The notes beneath the pieces were generated by a model that saw only the letters and a program-made list of their open reading frames with translations, did not search any database and was not told where the DNA came from. The position numbers and the translations under genes are program-made. Of a stretch of 64,000 bases of DNA, positions 1 to 7,570 are shown piece by piece. Position 1 is the stretch's first letter. Each line of letters starts with the position of its first letter. This DNA comes from JAXLYX01 sp046351215 (GTDB lineage Bacteria; Myxococcota_A; Polyangia; Polyangiales; Houyiibacteriaceae): NCBI GenBank assembly GCA_046351215.1, contig JAXLYX010000014.1, positions 175,696 to 239,695 on the forward strand, in the 5' to 3' direction.

Positions 1-251
1 AGCGCCGTCGCGTGGACCTCGGCCGCGGGAAGCCGGCCGCGCTCGCGCAGCTCGCCGAGCGCGTCGATCGCGGCCGAACCACCGAGCCACGCGTGACGCG
101 CGAACACCGCCGGCTCGGGATCGGCGTCCCGATCCCCTCGGGCCCTGGCCACGCGCTCGTGCGCCTCGTCGGCGAGGTAGGCGCGGAGGCGATCGTCGAG
201 CTCGCGCGCGTCGCGTTCCACGGGCCCTCGATACCCTTTCGCGAGGGGCAT
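1..251 (-). CDS. Unidentified protein, N-terminal fragment
   Basis: An open frame on the minus strand starts at an ATG at 251 and runs off the left edge without a stop, so only about 83 residues are visible. The fragment is rich in Arg, Asp and Ala and helical in character (it begins MPLAKGYRGPVERDARELDD). It shows no signal peptide, membrane segment or motif that I recognise. It is divergent from proC, with 38 bases between the two starts. The codon bias fits the neighbouring genes, which is the main reason to call it. A start further upstream is unlikely because proC begins there. Confidence 0.45.
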   Translation of the reverse strand, partial: MPLAKGYRGPVERDARELDDRLRAYLADEAHERVARARGDRDADPEPAVFARHAWLGGSAAIDALGELRERGRLPAAEVHATA

Positions 252-289
252 CGCAAGACCCCCGGGTCGCGTGCTATCCCCTGCGCACC

Positions 290-1117
290 ATGGCACTCGG
301 CAAGAAGATCGCGTTCCTCGGCGGTGGCAACATGGCCACCGCCATGATCCAGGGCCTCCTCGCGCGGGACACCGTCGCGAAGGAGGAGCTCTTCGTGACC
401 GAGCCGGTCGAAGCGCAGCGGAGCTCCCTCGAGACGCGCTTCGGCATCCGCACGGGCACGGACAACCGCGCCGCGGTCGCCGACGCCGACGTCATCGTCC
501 TCGCCGTCAAGCCGCAGGTCGTGACCCACGTGCTCGTCGACATCCGCGACTCGGTGCGCCCGGGCACCCTCGTGATCTCGATCGCGGCCGGGGTGCCCAT
601 CGAGACGCTCCAGGCGGGCCTTCCCGCCGGGACCCACGTCGTGCGCACCATGCCGAACACGCCGGCCCTCGTGGGCCACGGGGCCACGGGCCTCGCGCCC
701 GGCCGCACGGCGACCGAGGAGAACCTCGCGCTCGCGAAGACGCTCTTCGATTCGATCGGCCTCTCGGTCGTCGTGCCGGAGCACATGCTCGACGCCGTGA
801 CGGGGCTCTCGGGCTCGGGGCCGGCCTACGTCTTCCTCTTCATCGAGGCGCTCGCCGACGGCGGGGTGCGGAGCGGCCTGCCGCGCGACGCGGCCCTCCG
901 GCTCGCGGCGCAGACCGTGCTCGGCTCCGCCCGCATGGTCCTCGAGACCGGCAAGCATCCGGGCGAGCTCAAGGACATGGTGACGAGCCCCGGTGGCACC
1001 ACCATCGCCGGCGTGCACGCGCTCGAGAACGCGGGCTTCCGCGGCGCGACCATCGACGCCGTGAAGGCCGCGACCGATCGATCGGCGGAGCTCGGCCACC
1101 TCGCCACGAAGAAGTGA
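290..1117 (+). CDS. proC: Pyrroline-5-carboxylate reductase
   Basis: ProC catalyses the last step of proline biosynthesis in the cytoplasm, the NAD(P)H-dependent reduction of 1-pyrroline-5-carboxylate to proline. The 275-residue product has the usual family length. It opens with the dinucleotide-binding strand and loop FLGGGNMATAMIQGLLA (about residues 9-25). Further on it has the segment VRTMPNTPALVGHGATG, and then the C-terminal family signature GLSGSGPAYVFLFIEALADGG-like region (about 175-195), which forms the dimeric helical domain. The ATG at 290 directly precedes the Rossmann strand. The gene faces yggS tail to tail with an 18-base gap. Confidence 0.95.
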   Translation: MALGKKIAFLGGGNMATAMIQGLLARDTVAKEELFVTEPVEAQRSSLETRFGIRTGTDNRAAVADADVIVLAVKPQVVTHVLVDIRDSVRPGTLVISIAAGVPIETLQAGLPAGTHVVRTMPNTPALVGHGATGLAPGRTATEENLALAKTLFDSIGLSVVVPEHMLDAVTGLSGSGPAYVFLFIEALADGGVRSGLPRDAALRLAAQTVLGSARMVLETGKHPGELKDMVTSPGGTTIAGVHALENAGFRGATIDAVKAATDRSAELGHLATKK

Positions 1118-1135
1118 TCGCGGGAGCGGGCGTGC

Positions 1136-1804
1136 TCAGGCACGCTCGCCGAAGATCGCGGTGCCGACGCGCACCGACGTCGCGCCTTCCTCGATCGCGA
1201 CCTCGAGGTCGTGGCTCATGCCCATCGAGAGGCCGGAGAGCCCATGGGCTCTCGCGAGCTCGCGGAGCCGCCGGAAGTGCGGACGTGTCGCCTCCGGATC
1301 GTCCGAGGCCGGAGGGATCGTCATGAGCCCCTCGAGGACCAGGCCCGGCAGCGCCCTGACCGAAGCGACGAGCGCGGGGAGCTCCTCGGGCGTGCAGCCC
1401 GACTTCTGGGCCTCCTCGCCGACGTTCACCTGGAGGTGGACGCGGATCGGCGCGCCCGGCTCGGCGACCTTGGCGAGCGCCTCCGCGAGCCTCGGCGAGT
1501 CCACCGTCTGCACGGCCGCGTGGACCTTCGCGACGACCTTCGCCTTGTTGCGCTGGAGATGGCCCGTGAAGTGCCAACGGAGGCCTTCGAGTTCCGCGAG
1601 CGCCTCGGCCTTCGCCGCGAGCTCCTGCACGTAGTTCTCGCCGAAGTCCCGCTGCCCGGCCTCGTAGGCCGCGCGGATCGCCTCGGGGGGATGGAACTTC
1701 GAGATGGCGAGGAGCGTGACGGTGGCGGGATCGCGACCCGTGGCACGACACGCGGCGAGGATGCGCGAGCGGACGTCCTCGAGGTTCTTCGCGACGTCGT
1801 TCAT
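1136..1804 (-). CDS. yggS: YggS-family PLP-binding protein (PLP homeostasis)
   Basis: This 222-residue protein belongs to the PLPBP/YggS family of single-domain fold-type III PLP proteins. They have no known catalytic reaction and buffer pyridoxal phosphate and amino-acid pools. The PLP-binding lysine is in LLAISKFHPP (about K36). It is followed by the family motif DFGENYVQE and the segment LRWHFTGHLQRNKAK. The C-terminal phosphate-binding part is GLSMGMSHDLEVAIEEGATSVRVGTAIFG. The ATG overlaps the maf stop codon by four bases (ATGA), so the two are probably translationally coupled. Confidence 0.93.
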   Translation of the reverse strand: MNDVAKNLEDVRSRILAACRATGRDPATVTLLAISKFHPPEAIRAAYEAGQRDFGENYVQELAAKAEALAELEGLRWHFTGHLQRNKAKVVAKVHAAVQTVDSPRLAEALAKVAEPGAPIRVHLQVNVGEEAQKSGCTPEELPALVASVRALPGLVLEGLMTIPPASDDPEATRPHFRRLRELARAHGLSGLSMGMSHDLEVAIEEGATSVRVGTAIFGERA

Positions 1805-2406
1805 GGCCACTCCGCGAGCGCGCCCGCTCGCCGCAAGAGGCCGAGCGTCTCGGCGACGGGAAGCCCGACCACGTTGCTGTACGAGCCGACGATGCCCTCG
1901 ACGAAGCCGCCCCCGATCCCCTGGATCGCGTAGCTCCCGGCCTTGTCGCGCCCTTCCCCGGTGGCGACGTACCGCGCGATCTCGTCGGGCGTCGCGGCTC
2001 GGAAGCGGACCTCGGTCGACACGAGCTCGACCTCGATCGGCCCGCGGCTCCGTGTACCGATGCCCATCCCGGTGAGGACGCGATGGCTCCGTCCCATCAG
2101 GCTCGCGAGCATCGAAAGGGCCTCGGCGTCGTCCTCGGGCTTGCCGAGGATGCGGTCGCCGAGGACCACCGTCGTGTCGCCCGTCAGCACGAACGAGTCG
2201 GGATGCAGCGCGGAGAGGTGGGCGAGCGCGGCCTCGAGCTTCGCGCGGGCGACGCGCTCGACGTAGGCCTCGGGCGACTCGCCGGGGGCCACCGACTCGT
2301 CGGTCGGGACGGGATCGACCGTGAACTCGAGCCCCAGGCTCGCGAGCAGCTCGCGGCGACGCGGCGAGCCGGAGGCGAGGACGAGCGGGGCGGACAGACG
2401 AGCCAC
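1801..2406 (-). CDS. maf: Maf-family nucleotide pyrophosphatase
   Basis: Maf/YhdE proteins hydrolyse non-canonical or modified nucleoside triphosphates (dTTP, UTP, m5UTP and similar) and affect septum formation. The 201-residue product starts with LVLASGSPRRRELLASLG, containing the SxSPRR phosphate-binding motif. It continues with VPTDES, ARAKLEAA, GDTTVVLGDRILGKPED and the C-terminal YAIQGIGGGFVEGIVGSYSNVVGLP, all family hallmarks. Where many homologues have AADT, this one has TGDTTV. The start is a GTG three bases after the ParA-like gene, and its stop overlaps the yggS start. Confidence 0.92.
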   Translation of the reverse strand: MARLSAPLVLASGSPRRRELLASLGLEFTVDPVPTDESVAPGESPEAYVERVARAKLEAALAHLSALHPDSFVLTGDTTVVLGDRILGKPEDDAEALSMLASLMGRSHRVLTGMGIGTRSRGPIEVELVSTEVRFRAATPDEIARYVATGEGRDKAGSYAIQGIGGGFVEGIVGSYSNVVGLPVAETLGLLRRAGALAEWP

Positions 2407-2409
2407 GGC

Positions 2410-4164
2410 TCAGCCCCGTTCCTGGTCCTCGACCCAGCGGCGGTAGTGCTTGATGTACGTGCGGCTGACCTGCTCCGGATCGAGCCGGAGGAGCTTCGCG
2501 ATCTCGAAGACGAAGCCGCGTACGTAGACGAGCGCCGGGAGGCTCGCGTAATCGTCCTCCTCGATCGCCCGGATGTAGCCCTGACCGATCTTCGAGCGCT
2601 GGCTGATCTCGCGGACCTCGAGCCCCTGGGATTCGCGGACGGCACGGAGGAGCGAGCCGCGGAATTCCGTGTCGGGCGTGATCGGGGGCGCGGGCGGGCG
2701 CGGAATCGCATCGCGCTCGCGCGCGCTCTCCGGCGCCGGAGCCGAGTCCGGAGGGAAGACCGAGAGCTCGTACGGCCGGCGACGCGCCGGATCGAGGAGC
2801 ACGTCGTACGCCTCGTCGAGGCGCGTGCGGAGGGCCTCGAGACCCGCGTTGTCGAAGAGGCCGTAGCGACAGAGCGCTTCGGGCGAATAGACCTCGCGGG
2901 CGCGCTTGTAGGCGCGGCGGATCTCTTCGTCGGTCGCGCCGCGGTCCACCTCGAGGAGGTCGTGGTGCGTGTCGGGCGGGACCTCGCGGCTCGGTCGCGG
3001 ACGCGCCTTGCCGGAGTCGATCGCGAGGAGACGGCGCGCGATCTTCTCGATGCTCTTGCTGGCCTTCGTGCCGGGGCTCTCGACGAGCAGCGGCCGGTAG
3101 GTCCGGACGCAGGTCCAGACGGTGTCGTCGTAGTCGATGTAGCCGAGGTACTCGAGCGAGAGGCCGAGCCGCCGGCTCGCGGCGCTCCGCATCCGATCGC
3201 CGAGCTCGAGGTCGGCCCGGAGCCGCGTCTGGTTGAACACGAGGCGCAGCCGGAAGCGCTCCATCGCGTCGCGCACGGTGGCGGCGAGGGGATCGTTCTC
3301 GGCCTCGAGCCGACGGACGAGGTCGAGCGGGGCGGGCGTGCAGTCGAGCTTGCGCTGCCACTCCACGAGGCGGTGCCGCGCGACCGGATCGGTCACCTGC
3401 TTGCGCACGAATCGGGCGAACGCGTGCCGGATGAAGGCGTAGGTGTTCTCGATCGCCGTAGGCTCCGGGAGCGAGACGTAGAGCGCGAGATCGGCGTCGA
3501 GATAGAAGTCGAGCAGCGAGGGCTCGGTGCCCGAGCCGAGATCCACGACGATGTACTCGGCGTCGAGCTCCGAGAGGCGCTGCTTCAGGCGGGAGCGCGA
3601 GCGACGGCGCTTGTCGCCGCGGAGCGGCTCGTCGATCCCCGCGTGCAGGAGCCGCAGGCCGGGGATGTTCACGTCGATCGGGAGGCCCGACGGGGGCTCC
3701 GGGGCCGGCGGGGCGACCGGCTCGGGCCGCGGCGGGAGCGGTCGCGCCCGCGCCACGTTCGCGGCGGGGCCGAAGGCGTCGATGTTGACGTTGCCGGTGC
3801 GCCGGAACGACGGGAGGGGCGGCACGAAGGTGGCGAGGGCGTTGGGCCGCGGCACCCCGAGGAAGGTGTGCGCGTTCGCTCCGTTCGCGTCGGCGTCGAC
3901 GATCACGACCTTGCGGCCGATGGTCGCCAGGTAGATGGCCAGGTTGGTCGCGACCAGGCTCTTGCCGACGCCGCCCTTGGCGCCGCTCACCGCGATGATG
4001 CGGCGGACGCGCTCGCGCGGCGGACGCACGGTGCCCCGGCCCTCGCCGGTCGACGGAGCGGACGGCTCGACGTCGTCGAGGACGTCGGAGTCGTCGCCGT
4101 CGTAGACGGGCTCCCGGAACAGCTCCACGTCCGGGTCGTCGGCATGTTCCTTCGAGTCGGCCAT
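2410..4164 (-). CDS. ParA/MinD-like ATPase fused to J-like domain and RodZ-type HTH
   Basis: This 584-residue soluble protein has three parts. Residues about 55-380 form a ParA/MinD-type ATPase with the deviant Walker A IIAVSGAKGGVGKSLVATNL, then the strand KVVIVDADANGANAHTFLG and a later DLGSGTEP switch-like region. Residues about 400-470 resemble a J-domain (DLLEVDRGATDEEIRRAYKR ... LDEAYDVLLDPARR), but the HPD tripeptide needed to stimulate Hsp70 is replaced by YSP. Residues about 495-575 are a RodZ/HTH_25-like helix-turn-helix (LLRAVRESQGLEVREISQRS ... LPALVYVRGFVFEIAKLLRL). A role in positioning or chromosome/organelle partitioning is inference. It sits between a kinase and maf on the same strand. 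Confidence 0.8.
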   Translation of the reverse strand: MADSKEHADDPDVELFREPVYDGDDSDVLDDVEPSAPSTGEGRGTVRPPRERVRRIIAVSGAKGGVGKSLVATNLAIYLATIGRKVVIVDADANGANAHTFLGVPRPNALATFVPPLPSFRRTGNVNIDAFGPAANVARARPLPPRPEPVAPPAPEPPSGLPIDVNIPGLRLLHAGIDEPLRGDKRRRSRSRLKQRLSELDAEYIVVDLGSGTEPSLLDFYLDADLALYVSLPEPTAIENTYAFIRHAFARFVRKQVTDPVARHRLVEWQRKLDCTPAPLDLVRRLEAENDPLAATVRDAMERFRLRLVFNQTRLRADLELGDRMRSAASRRLGLSLEYLGYIDYDDTVWTCVRTYRPLLVESPGTKASKSIEKIARRLLAIDSGKARPRPSREVPPDTHHDLLEVDRGATDEEIRRAYKRAREVYSPEALCRYGLFDNAGLEALRTRLDEAYDVLLDPARRRPYELSVFPPDSAPAPESARERDAIPRPPAPPITPDTEFRGSLLRAVRESQGLEVREISQRSKIGQGYIRAIEEDDYASLPALVYVRGFVFEIAKLLRLDPEQVSRTYIKHYRRWVEDQERG

Positions 4165-4229
4165 CGGCGCGAAGGACCGTGCTTACCAGGGGGTCGCTCG
4201 GGGTGCAACGGGACCGCCCGGCGCGGCCC

Positions 4230-5804
4230 TCACGTTGCCCAGGTGCACTCGATCGAGTCGTAGGGATCGCCGAGCACCGTCGACTTGGCGAGCCGGACCT
4301 CGACGTCGCGTGCGCCCGTCTTGCGGAGGCTCTCCTCGACGATGCCGACGAAGGCCACCGAGCGCGAGAGCCGGGCATCCACCTGGTCGGTGATCCGGAG
4401 CAGGCCGTAGCCGTGGCCGAACTTGGCGACGCTCGCCGTACCGGACTGGAAACAGCGAGCCCAGACGTTCGGGAGCTTCGCGAAGAGCAGCTCGGGCGTC
4501 TCGGCGAGGAAGAGCCCCGTCGTGTCGCGGCGGACGACTTCGCGGCCCGCCTCGGCGACGAGCTTCCGATCCCCGCGTCCGTACCGGATGTCGATGATCT
4601 CGAGGACGTCGAAGAAGCCGTTGGAGTACCAACCCTCGGACTCCATCGGGCCGATGAAGCGGGCGTGGACCTCGGGGCGAGCGGCCGCGAGCACCTCGGA
4701 GAGCTTGCTGGCCGAGAGGCGGGCACGGATGAACTCGCGCATCGGGATCGTCACGATGCCCGACACGCCGAAGATCGGCGGCCGGGAGTCCCGACGCGAC
4801 GTCTCGCCCTCGGTCGCCTGGCCGAGCTGCTTCTCGCGCTCGCGCAGCTCGCGGAGATCGATCGTGAACGTATCCGTCGGCTCCGTGTCCTCCACCACCC
4901 GCGGCCGTGCGCCGAAGGGGACGAGGGCGTCGATCATGTCGTCCGCGGACGCGAAGCGCTGGGCCGGATCCTTCGCGAGCGCGCGCCGGATCACCGCCTC
5001 GAGCCCGGGAGGGACGTCCTTCCGGAAGACCGCGAGGGGAGGAGGCGGATCGTTCATGATCCGCCGGCAGAGCTCCGCGAAGTCGGCGCACTGGAAGGGA
5101 CGGTGACCCGTCAAGAGCTCGAAGAGCATCACGCCGGCCGCGTAGAGGTCGACGCGTGGATCGCGCACGCTGTTGCCGACCAGCTGCTCCGGGCTCGCGT
5201 AGTACGGCGTGCCCATGGTGCGGCCCGAGGGCGTGAGCTCCTGCGAGATCATGAACTCGTGGCTGCTGTCCGCGAAGGTCGCGACGCCGAAGTCGAGCAC
5301 CTTCACGAAGTCCGCCTGACCGTCGCGTGCCGTGAGCAGGACGTTCTCGGGCTTCAGATCGCGGTGGACGATGCCGCGCGCGTGGACGGCCGCGAGCGCC
5401 TCGAGGACCTGCCCCACGATCTGCACGGCGCGCACGGGAACGAGCGGCCCCTCCGAGCGGACGACCTGGGCCGCGCTTCGACCGCGCACGTACTCCATCA
5501 CGAGGAACGGAGCGCCCGAGGGCTCGATGCCCATGTCGAGGACCTCGACGATGTGGCGGTGACCCACGGAAGCAGCGGCTCGGGCCTCGCGCTGGAATCG
5601 CTGGAGCGTCACGCCGTCGTCGGCGAGGTGCGCATGCAGCACCTTCACCGCGACCGTCCGCCCGATCGCGACGTTCTCGGCCTTGTAGACCGCCCCCATG
5701 CCCCCATGACCGAGGAGGCGCTTCACACGGTACTTGCCCGCGATCAGCGAGCCGACCGGATGGAGGTGGGGATACGAGGGCGAGCCCCCGTGCGGAGTGA
5801 GCAT
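4230..5804 (-). CDS. Hanks-type Ser/Thr protein kinase with C-terminal myxobacterial domain
   Basis: The 524-residue product begins with a complete eukaryotic-like kinase domain: glycine loop LLGHGGMGAVYKAE, catalytic lysine VAVKV (K54), HRDLKPEN (D149), DFG (D171) and an APE-equivalent YASPEQL. After a linker, residues about 330-524 form a second alpha/beta domain with no membrane segment (FIGPMESEGWYSNGFFDVLE and FGHGYGLLRITD). It resembles the DUF2378/haem-NO-binding-like C-terminal modules seen in myxobacteria, but I assign this only tentatively. I chose the ATG at 5804 because a promoter-like sequence sits just upstream; in-frame GTG and TTG codons up to 5840 are alternatives. Probably cotranscribed with the ParA fusion. 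Confidence 0.85.
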   Translation of the reverse strand: MLTPHGGSPSYPHLHPVGSLIAGKYRVKRLLGHGGMGAVYKAENVAIGRTVAVKVLHAHLADDGVTLQRFQREARAAASVGHRHIVEVLDMGIEPSGAPFLVMEYVRGRSAAQVVRSEGPLVPVRAVQIVGQVLEALAAVHARGIVHRDLKPENVLLTARDGQADFVKVLDFGVATFADSSHEFMISQELTPSGRTMGTPYYASPEQLVGNSVRDPRVDLYAAGVMLFELLTGHRPFQCADFAELCRRIMNDPPPPLAVFRKDVPPGLEAVIRRALAKDPAQRFASADDMIDALVPFGARPRVVEDTEPTDTFTIDLRELREREKQLGQATEGETSRRDSRPPIFGVSGIVTIPMREFIRARLSASKLSEVLAAARPEVHARFIGPMESEGWYSNGFFDVLEIIDIRYGRGDRKLVAEAGREVVRRDTTGLFLAETPELLFAKLPNVWARCFQSGTASVAKFGHGYGLLRITDQVDARLSRSVAFVGIVEESLRKTGARDVEVRLAKSTVLGDPYDSIECTWAT

Positions 5805-5811
5805 CGGAGAG

Positions 5812-5840
5812 AGGATATCGGCCCCGACGCCAGACACCAA
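5812..5840 (-). promoter_or_regulatory. Sigma-70-like promoter for the kinase gene, possibly leaderless
   Basis: Read on the minus strand, TTGGTG (5840-5835), a 17-base spacer and TATCCT (5817-5812) resemble -35 and -10 elements. The -10 ends seven bases before the ATG at 5804, so transcription would begin at or next to the start codon. No Shine-Dalgarno sequence precedes that ATG, which is consistent with a leaderless mRNA. This is seen by eye only. Confidence 0.4.
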
Positions 5841-5901
5841 GGTCTAGGCGCGTTGCGCAGGAGGTGGGAAACCCTGCCCCCGCGTGTCCGAGGACGGGGA
5901 G

Positions 5902-7509
5902 ATGCCACGGATCCCACGCCTCGCCGTCCTTCTGGTCCTCGGGTTCACCGCCTGCCTGGGCGCGCCGGACATCCCCGCCCGCGATCCGTCGAGGGCGGCA
6001 GGCGACGACGCCTCGGTCGGCGACGGGTCGACCGCGGGCCTCGCGCTCTCGGTCGAGGGGGAGGACGGTCTCGCCCACATCGCCTCGGCCGCCCCCCGCC
6101 GGCCCGTGCTGGTCGCGCGCGGGGCGGGTGCCCTGGAAGGCGCCCCGGAGCCCGTCCTCCTCTTCGAGGGGGCGCCGGACGCGGCGCTGCTCGACGACCT
6201 CGAGCGGCCCCCCCTCCGCATCGATCACGCCGCCCGTCGGGTGCCCCTCGAGGTCGCGCGCGACGCGAGCGGGATCCGCGCCCGCGCCGCTGCGCCGCTC
6301 GCCCCCGGAAGGACCTACACCTTCGCCGTCGCCGCGTGGGCGACTCGAACGGACGGAGCCGTGCCGGGGGTCGTCGCGTTCCCGTTCACGGTGGCGGGCA
6401 CGGAGGCCGGAGCCGTCCTCTCCGAGATCTTCCCGCCCGAGGGCTCCGCGGGGGTCGACCCGGGCCTGCCCTTCGTCGTCGTCCGCTTCGACGACGACGT
6501 CACCGGCCTCGAGGGCCTCTCGCTGCTCGAGGTCGGCGGCTCGGTCGTGCCCGCGGCCCTCGCGGCGACGCCCTGCGAGACGCTGGGCTTCGCCCCCGGC
6601 GTGTGCGTCACGCTCGCCCCCCTCGACCCGCTACGCCCCTCGACCGAGCATCGGGTGTACGTCCCGAGCTCGGTGCGCGACCGGACCTCGGCGTCGGTCG
6701 GGCCCGTGGAGGCGCGATTCACGACAGGCGGGGGCGCACCTCCGGCGACGGTCCTCGTGGCGCCGCCGTGCGCGATCGACGAGAGGCTCCTCGGGCCGCT
6801 CTGCGTGCTCGAGCAGGACACGACCGTGAGGGTCGCGGGCCGGGCCTCGGCGCCGGTCCGGGCCTTCCTCTCGCTCGGAGCCCAGCGCGTGGGCACGGTC
6901 GCGAGCCGCGGGGACATCGCCCTCGTGCTCGCCTCGCTGCCCGCTTCCACCACGTTCGCGGCACGCCTCGAGGCCGTCGACGCGTCGGGGCGGGTGCTCG
7001 CGATCGAGCTCGAGCTGCGCACGACGCCCCCGCTCCCGACGATCGACATCGCCGAGATCCGCGCAGACGCGAACGGTCCCGAGCCCGCACAGGAGTACGT
7101 CGAGCTCTGGAACCGCTCGGACGTCGCCGTCGATCTGTCGGGCTTCCGGCTCGCGGACCGCCCGGACTCCGCGGGCGACGCGCTGCCGACCCCCTCGTTC
7201 CTCCCGGCCCGTGCACGCGCCCTCGTCGTCGCGGACGCGTTCGACCCGACGGATCCGGCCGATCCCGTCGTCCCCCCCGGAGCGCCCCTCTTCCGCATCG
7301 GCGCCTCGATCGCGACGTCGGGGCTCGCGAACGCGGGCGAGCCCCTCTTCCTCCGCGACGCGAACGGTCATCGCATCGCGGAGGCGCCGGCGCTCGCGGC
7401 GCCGGGCCCGGGTCGCTGCATCGCCCGCCTCGGAGGAGCGAGCCGTGTGCCGGGGCCGGACGATTACGGCCCGACCGCGGACGGGGGCTGCTCCCCCGGA
7501 ATCCCCTGA
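5902..7509 (+). CDS. Lipoprotein with C-terminal lamin-tail domain
   Basis: This 535-residue exported protein has a short signal peptide ending in a lipobox (LVLGFTAC), so it is probably lipid-anchored. The middle (about residues 150-270) looks like two Ig-like/Big domains of the type used as spacers (IFPPEGSAGVDPGLPFVVV, HRVYVPSSVRD). The C-terminal part (about 385-500) matches lamin-tail (LTD) domains: IAEIRADANGPEPAQEYVEL, then WNRSDVAVDLSGFRLAD. Surface adhesion or matrix binding is a guess. The ATG at 5902 is preceded by GAGGACGGGGAG; a GTG at 5884 would lengthen the N-terminus by six residues. It is divergent from the kinase gene. Confidence 0.8.
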   Translation: MPRIPRLAVLLVLGFTACLGAPDIPARDPSRAAGDDASVGDGSTAGLALSVEGEDGLAHIASAAPRRPVLVARGAGALEGAPEPVLLFEGAPDAALLDDLERPPLRIDHAARRVPLEVARDASGIRARAAAPLAPGRTYTFAVAAWATRTDGAVPGVVAFPFTVAGTEAGAVLSEIFPPEGSAGVDPGLPFVVVRFDDDVTGLEGLSLLEVGGSVVPAALAATPCETLGFAPGVCVTLAPLDPLRPSTEHRVYVPSSVRDRTSASVGPVEARFTTGGGAPPATVLVAPPCAIDERLLGPLCVLEQDTTVRVAGRASAPVRAFLSLGAQRVGTVASRGDIALVLASLPASTTFAARLEAVDASGRVLAIELELRTTPPLPTIDIAEIRADANGPEPAQEYVELWNRSDVAVDLSGFRLADRPDSAGDALPTPSFLPARARALVVADAFDPTDPADPVVPPGAPLFRIGASIATSGLANAGEPLFLRDANGHRIAEAPALAAPGPGRCIARLGGASRVPGPDDYGPTADGGCSPGIP

Positions 7510-7570
7510 TCGCCCACGAAGAGCGCTCGCGGAACGTGCCGCCTCGGCTAGAGTGCCCGGACCTCCGCTC

